DNA from: Actinomycetota bacterium
GTDB lineage: Bacteria; Actinomycetota; Thermoleophilia; Gaiellales; Gaiellaceae
NCBI GenBank assembly: GCA_020029615.1
Contig: JAIBJO010000037.1
Coordinates: 1 to 41,768, forward strand
DNA length: 41,768 bases
Reading direction: 5' to 3'
The notes beneath the pieces are model-generated. The model was not told where the DNA came from, searched no databases, and worked only from the letters and a program-made list of their open reading frames with translations. The translations under genes were made by a program, and so were the position numbers. The stretch's first letter is position 1, and every line of letters starts with the position of its first letter. Below, in pieces: positions 39,262-41,768 of this stretch.

Positions 39262-40047
39262 ATGAATCGAACCGTCATCACGGCAGCCCTCGTCCTGATG
39301 ATCGCGTTGACAGCGGCAGCCGCCGGACTCGCCTCGTCGAGCCGTACCGCTGGAACGCTCGAGCTCGAGGCGTCTCTCAAGTCGAAGTACCGGTTCGGCG
39401 ACTATTGCCCTCCCAGCGCACCTCCGCTCGGAGAGTGCGTCCGCTTCACCGCCGAAGGCCCGGCCTCCGGGCTCGGCGCTACGACGGTGACGTACACGAA
39501 AGTCGTCACGGGCGAGCTCGACTGTCCGGTCATCCAGTTCAGCACCGCGGTCTTCGCGGTGGCGGGCAAGGGCGAGCTCGAGCTCTCCCGATCGGGGAAG
39601 GCATGCGGTCCGACAGCTCCTGCCTCCGTAGGCCCACTCACGTACACGGTGACGCGGGGGACGGGGATCTACCAAGGGGCGTCGGGGACGCTTCAATTCA
39701 CGTCGTACGTCGCGACGATCAACCTGTCGTGCCGCTGTGGCGCGGGGTCCGACAAGTGGACGGGGACGCTCACCGTTCCCGACGCCGACTTCGATGTCGT
39801 GGCTCCTACGCTCACGGGAGGCGCCTCGAAGACCGTTCGGGTGCGTAAGAACGCGCGGCGCGTGCGCGTGCGCTACACGGTGACGGCCAACGACGCGGTT
39901 GACGGTCAGGTTCCGGTCGTATGCACGCCGTCGTCGGGAAGCTGGTTCCGCCTCGGGCGCACGTTGGTCGCCTGCACCGCGAGCGACACGTCGGGCAATG
40001 CGGCGACCGCCCGCTTCACGGTCGACGTCAAGCGCGCTCGCGCATGA
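39262..40047 (+). CDS. Secreted HYR-domain protein
   Basis: The 261-residue protein has an N-terminal signal peptide (about residues 1-25; VITAALVLMIALTAAAAGLA) and a beta-rich middle with four or more cysteines (GDYCPPSAPPLGEC, CPVI, CRCGAG). A C-terminal HYR (hyalin repeat) domain of about 80 residues follows, with VRYTVTANDAVDGQVPVVC and LGRTLVACTASDTSGNAATARF. HYR is an extracellular adhesion module. ATG 39262 follows AAAGGAG. The rest is unknown. Confidence 0.75.
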   Translation: MNRTVITAALVLMIALTAAAAGLASSSRTAGTLELEASLKSKYRFGDYCPPSAPPLGECVRFTAEGPASGLGATTVTYTKVVTGELDCPVIQFSTAVFAVAGKGELELSRSGKACGPTAPASVGPLTYTVTRGTGIYQGASGTLQFTSYVATINLSCRCGAGSDKWTGTLTVPDADFDVVAPTLTGGASKTVRVRKNARRVRVRYTVTANDAVDGQVPVVCTPSSGSWFRLGRTLVACTASDTSGNAATARFTVDVKRARA

Positions 40048-40081
40048 CGAGCAACTGTCAACGGCAGGGAGAGGAGGAGAC

Positions 40082-40552
40082 ATGAAGGGGAGGGTCGTGC
40101 TATTGGCGCTAGCAGTCCCTGCGGTGTTCGCAGGGGTGTTCGCAAGCACCTCGTTCGGGGTCGTCTCCAGCACGCTCGTGGTTCGCAGCGGCGCTTCCAC
40201 GATCGACCTGGACGACAAGAGCCAGAAGTTGAAGCTGCAGGCGAAGGAGCCGATTCACGTGGCCATCCGCTACGTGACTGCGGACGCAGGCGATGCCATC
40301 GGCGGAGGCTGGCGCGGTCACGCCGGGCCCTCGCTCGTCGTGGTCGCCGACGGGAGCCTGACGGCGACCGAGCCCGACGGCAACACGTGCGGCGAGACCG
40401 CGTACACGACGGGCTCGACCTTCGTCCACAGCGAGGACGCGCATCGATTCGTGGCCGGCGCGAGTGGCGCCAAGATCTACATCCTGTACTTCATGCCGGA
40501 AGGGGCGACACCCGGCGCGATCGCCATGCCCGCACCGGCCGTCTGCTCGTAG
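40082..40552 (+). CDS. Small secreted beta-rich protein
   Basis: The 156-residue protein has a signal peptide (KGRVVLLALAVPAVFAGVFA) and a beta-rich, cupin-like body (IHVAIRYVTADAGDAIGGG, HAGPSLVVVADGSLTA, RFVAGASGAKIYILYFMP). The body has histidines but no complete metal motif I can assign. A disulphide is possible (C in GNTCGE and the final CS). It follows a good ribosome-binding site (GGAGGAG) and the HYR gene after 34 bases. Confidence 0.65.
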   Translation: MKGRVVLLALAVPAVFAGVFASTSFGVVSSTLVVRSGASTIDLDDKSQKLKLQAKEPIHVAIRYVTADAGDAIGGGWRGHAGPSLVVVADGSLTATEPDGNTCGETAYTTGSTFVHSEDAHRFVAGASGAKIYILYFMPEGATPGAIAMPAPAVCS

Positions 40553-40569
40553 CCGACTTCGGCGCGTAC

Positions 40570-40947
40570 CTAGCGGCCGCTCTCCCGGATGACCGCGAGC
40601 AGCTCCTGGTGGCGCCGCTCCTCGTCGGGCAGCGCCTCTTCCTCGGGCTTCGTCATCCGCGCCGTGAGGGCGTTCATGGGCTTGACGACGAAGAAGAAGA
40701 TCGCGGCGGCAGTCGCCAGGAACGTGATGGCTGCGGTGATGAACGCGCCGTAGCGGAAGACCGCGTCGTTGATCGTGAACGTGAGGTCGCTGAAGTCCGG
40801 CTTGCCGATGATCATCGCGACGATCGGCATGACGAGGTTGTCGACGAACGACGTGATGAGGGCCGCGAATGCAAGGCCCATGACGAATGCGACCGCGAGC
40901 TCGACCAGATTACCGCGCATGAGGAAATCACGGAACTCCTTGATCAT
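40570..40947 (-). CDS. mscL: Large-conductance mechanosensitive channel
   Basis: MscL opens at high membrane tension to protect from osmotic shock. The 125-residue protein has the start MIKEFRDFLMRGNLVELAVA, the first membrane segment with VAFVMGLAFAALITSFV, the periplasmic loop FSDLTFTIND and the second segment (AFITAAITFLATAAAIFFFV), then a C-terminal helix with PEEEALPDEERR. I set the start at ATG 40947 because family proteins begin there. It is divergent from dapA, and the intergenic gap is only 36 bases. Confidence 0.93.
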   Translation of the reverse strand: MIKEFRDFLMRGNLVELAVAFVMGLAFAALITSFVDNLVMPIVAMIIGKPDFSDLTFTINDAVFRYGAFITAAITFLATAAAIFFFVVKPMNALTARMTKPEEEALPDEERRHQELLAVIRESGR

Positions 40948-40970
40948 CAGGCGCCTGCCTTTCCGTCTCG

Positions 40971-40976
40971 TAGAAT
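40971..40976 (+). promoter_or_regulatory. -10 box for dapA, leaderless start
   Basis: TAGAAT ends seven bases before GTG 40984. It lies between divergent mscL and dapA, and there is no consensus -35. Confidence 0.5.
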
Positions 40977-40983
40977 CCGGAGC

Positions 40984-41768
40984 GTGCTCGGCGAGATCCT
41001 GACGGCGATCGTCACGCCTTTCAAGAGCGACGGGTCGGTCGACCTCGACCGGTTTCGGGCGCTCGCGAGCCATCTGGTCGAGAACGGCTCGGACGGACTC
41101 GTCGTCACCGGGACGACCGGCGAGTCGCCGACGCTCGCCGACGACGAGCGCTACCAGCTGTACGAGGCGGCGATGGACGAGGTGGGGGACCGCGCGACCG
41201 TGGTCGCCGGGACAGGGACCTATTCGACTGACCATTCAATCCACCTCACACGACGTGCGCACGAGCTCGGGATCCACGGCATGCTCGTCGTGACTCCGTA
41301 CTACAACAAGCCTCCGGCACGCGGGATCGTCCGGCACTTCGAGGAGATCGCCGCGGTGACTGACCGTTCAATCATCGCCTACAACATCCCCGGCCGGGTG
41401 GTTCTGAACCTCGAGACCGAGACGATCGCGCAGCTCGCCGAGATCCCGACCGTGAAAGCCGTCAAGCAGGCGAACCCCGACCTCGAGCAGGCGCGAGCGA
41501 TCGTCGACCTCGGACTGGATCTGTACGCAGGCGACGACGACCTGGTCTTCCCCTTCCTCGAGCTCGGTGGCACGGGCGGCGTCTGCGTCCACACGCACGT
41601 CGTCGGGCCCCAGGTCAAGGAGATGGTGCGGCGCTTCCGCGCAGGCGACGTCGAGGGCGCGCGAGCGATCGACCAGGAGCTCGCGCCGTCGATCGACCTC
41701 CTGCGCGTGGTGGTCAACCCCATCGCGATCAAGTGCGCGCTCAACCTGCTGGGCCACGACGTCGGCGG
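40984..41768 (+). CDS. dapA: 4-hydroxy-tetrahydrodipicolinate synthase (partial)
   Basis: DapA condenses pyruvate with aspartate semialdehyde. The 261 codons in the window read ILTAIVTPFKSDGSVDLDRF, the GTTGESPTL substrate loop, AGTGTYSTDH, VVTPYYNKPPARG, YNIPGRVVLNL and VKAVKQANPDLEQA, whose lysine is the Schiff-base position. YAGDDDLVFPFLELG follows. The gene continues past the window edge, so the 3' end is missing. It starts with GTG 40984 seven bases after a -10, so it is probably leaderless. Confidence 0.93.
   Translation, partial: MLGEILTAIVTPFKSDGSVDLDRFRALASHLVENGSDGLVVTGTTGESPTLADDERYQLYEAAMDEVGDRATVVAGTGTYSTDHSIHLTRRAHELGIHGMLVVTPYYNKPPARGIVRHFEEIAAVTDRSIIAYNIPGRVVLNLETETIAQLAEIPTVKAVKQANPDLEQARAIVDLGLDLYAGDDDLVFPFLELGGTGGVCVHTHVVGPQVKEMVRRFRAGDVEGARAIDQELAPSIDLLRVVVNPIAIKCALNLLGHDVG

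Noticed and set aside
1-41768. tRNA, rRNA, prophage or insertion sequence genes
   Set aside because: I found no cloverleaf-like T-arm motifs with matching stems, no rRNA stretches, and no transposase or integrase motifs.

Overview
The window is high-GC DNA with dense, mostly plus-strand operons and many GTG starts. Gene order and content point to an actinobacterium: pyrR-pyrB-pyrC-carA-carB followed by mihF-gmk-rpoZ-coaBC, an actinobacterial integration host factor, and CGAAC-N4-GTTCG LexA boxes. The class 1B dihydroorotate dehydrogenase (pyrK/pyrD), a TPR gene near dtd, and LysM, SnoaL-like and HYR proteins suggest the class Thermoleophilia (Gaiellales/Solirubrobacterales-like). That placement is an inference from gene style, not from a marker search.

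Layout. 1-4.8 kb: a DUF1611 (DgcN-like) gene, a secreted clan-A glycosidase-like protein, an SOS-controlled LysM membrane protein, a SnoaL-like protein, ribonuclease Z and a DUF2007-like protein. 4.8-13.3 kb: the pyrimidine operon pyrR-pyrB-pyrC-carA-carB-pyrK-pyrD behind a PyrR-binding hairpin. 13.3-16.3 kb: mihF-gmk-rpoZ-coaBC, a small unknown ORF and a TPR protein. 16.3-19.1 kb, minus strand: a GspE/PilB-like protein with two MshEN domains and degenerate ATPase motifs. 19.2-27.0 kb: dtd, then the translation operon rimP-nusA-infB-ylxP-rbfA-nrnA-truB-ribF. 27.0-29.2 kb: an ABC-2 exporter. 29.2-31.1 kb, minus strand: gamma-glutamyltranspeptidase and a signal peptidase I-like protein. 31.1-34.1 kb: rpsO-pnp with two structured RNA leaders. 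34.1-36.9 kb: a divergent response regulator, an M16 peptidase and dapB. 36.9-40.6 kb: an accessory block made of a STAND ATPase/GNAT/winged-helix regulator and a small operon of one SnoaL-like and two secreted proteins. 40.6 kb to the end: mscL and the start of dapA.

Most of the window is housekeeping: UMP synthesis, GMP kinase and RNA polymerase omega, CoA synthesis, translation initiation and ribosome maturation, RNA turnover, FAD synthesis, and lysine/diaminopimelate synthesis. Regulation is unusually readable. I see a PyrR leader, a terminator/antiterminator-like leader before rimP-nusA, a nested rpsO leader fold, a long rpsO-pnp stem whose 3' arm can re-pair with the pnp ribosome-binding region, two LexA boxes over one promoter, and many -10 hexamers 6-10 nt before start codons that imply leaderless mRNAs.

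The best candidate for an undescribed system is 36.9-40.6 kb. A STAND ATPase with a built-in acetyltransferase-like domain ends in an OmpR/PhoB-type winged helix. Next to it are 11-bp-period direct repeats in front of the secreted-protein operon. A second candidate is the tandem-MshEN GspE-like protein that has lost its Walker A lysine and His box.

Caution: several genes carry internal deletions or 1-nt indels relative to their families (carA, dtd, ribF, the ABC permeases, gamma-glutamyltranspeptidase, the winged-helix tail). Either the assembly has small errors or the locus is eroding. Every loss-of-function reading depends on checking this against reads.
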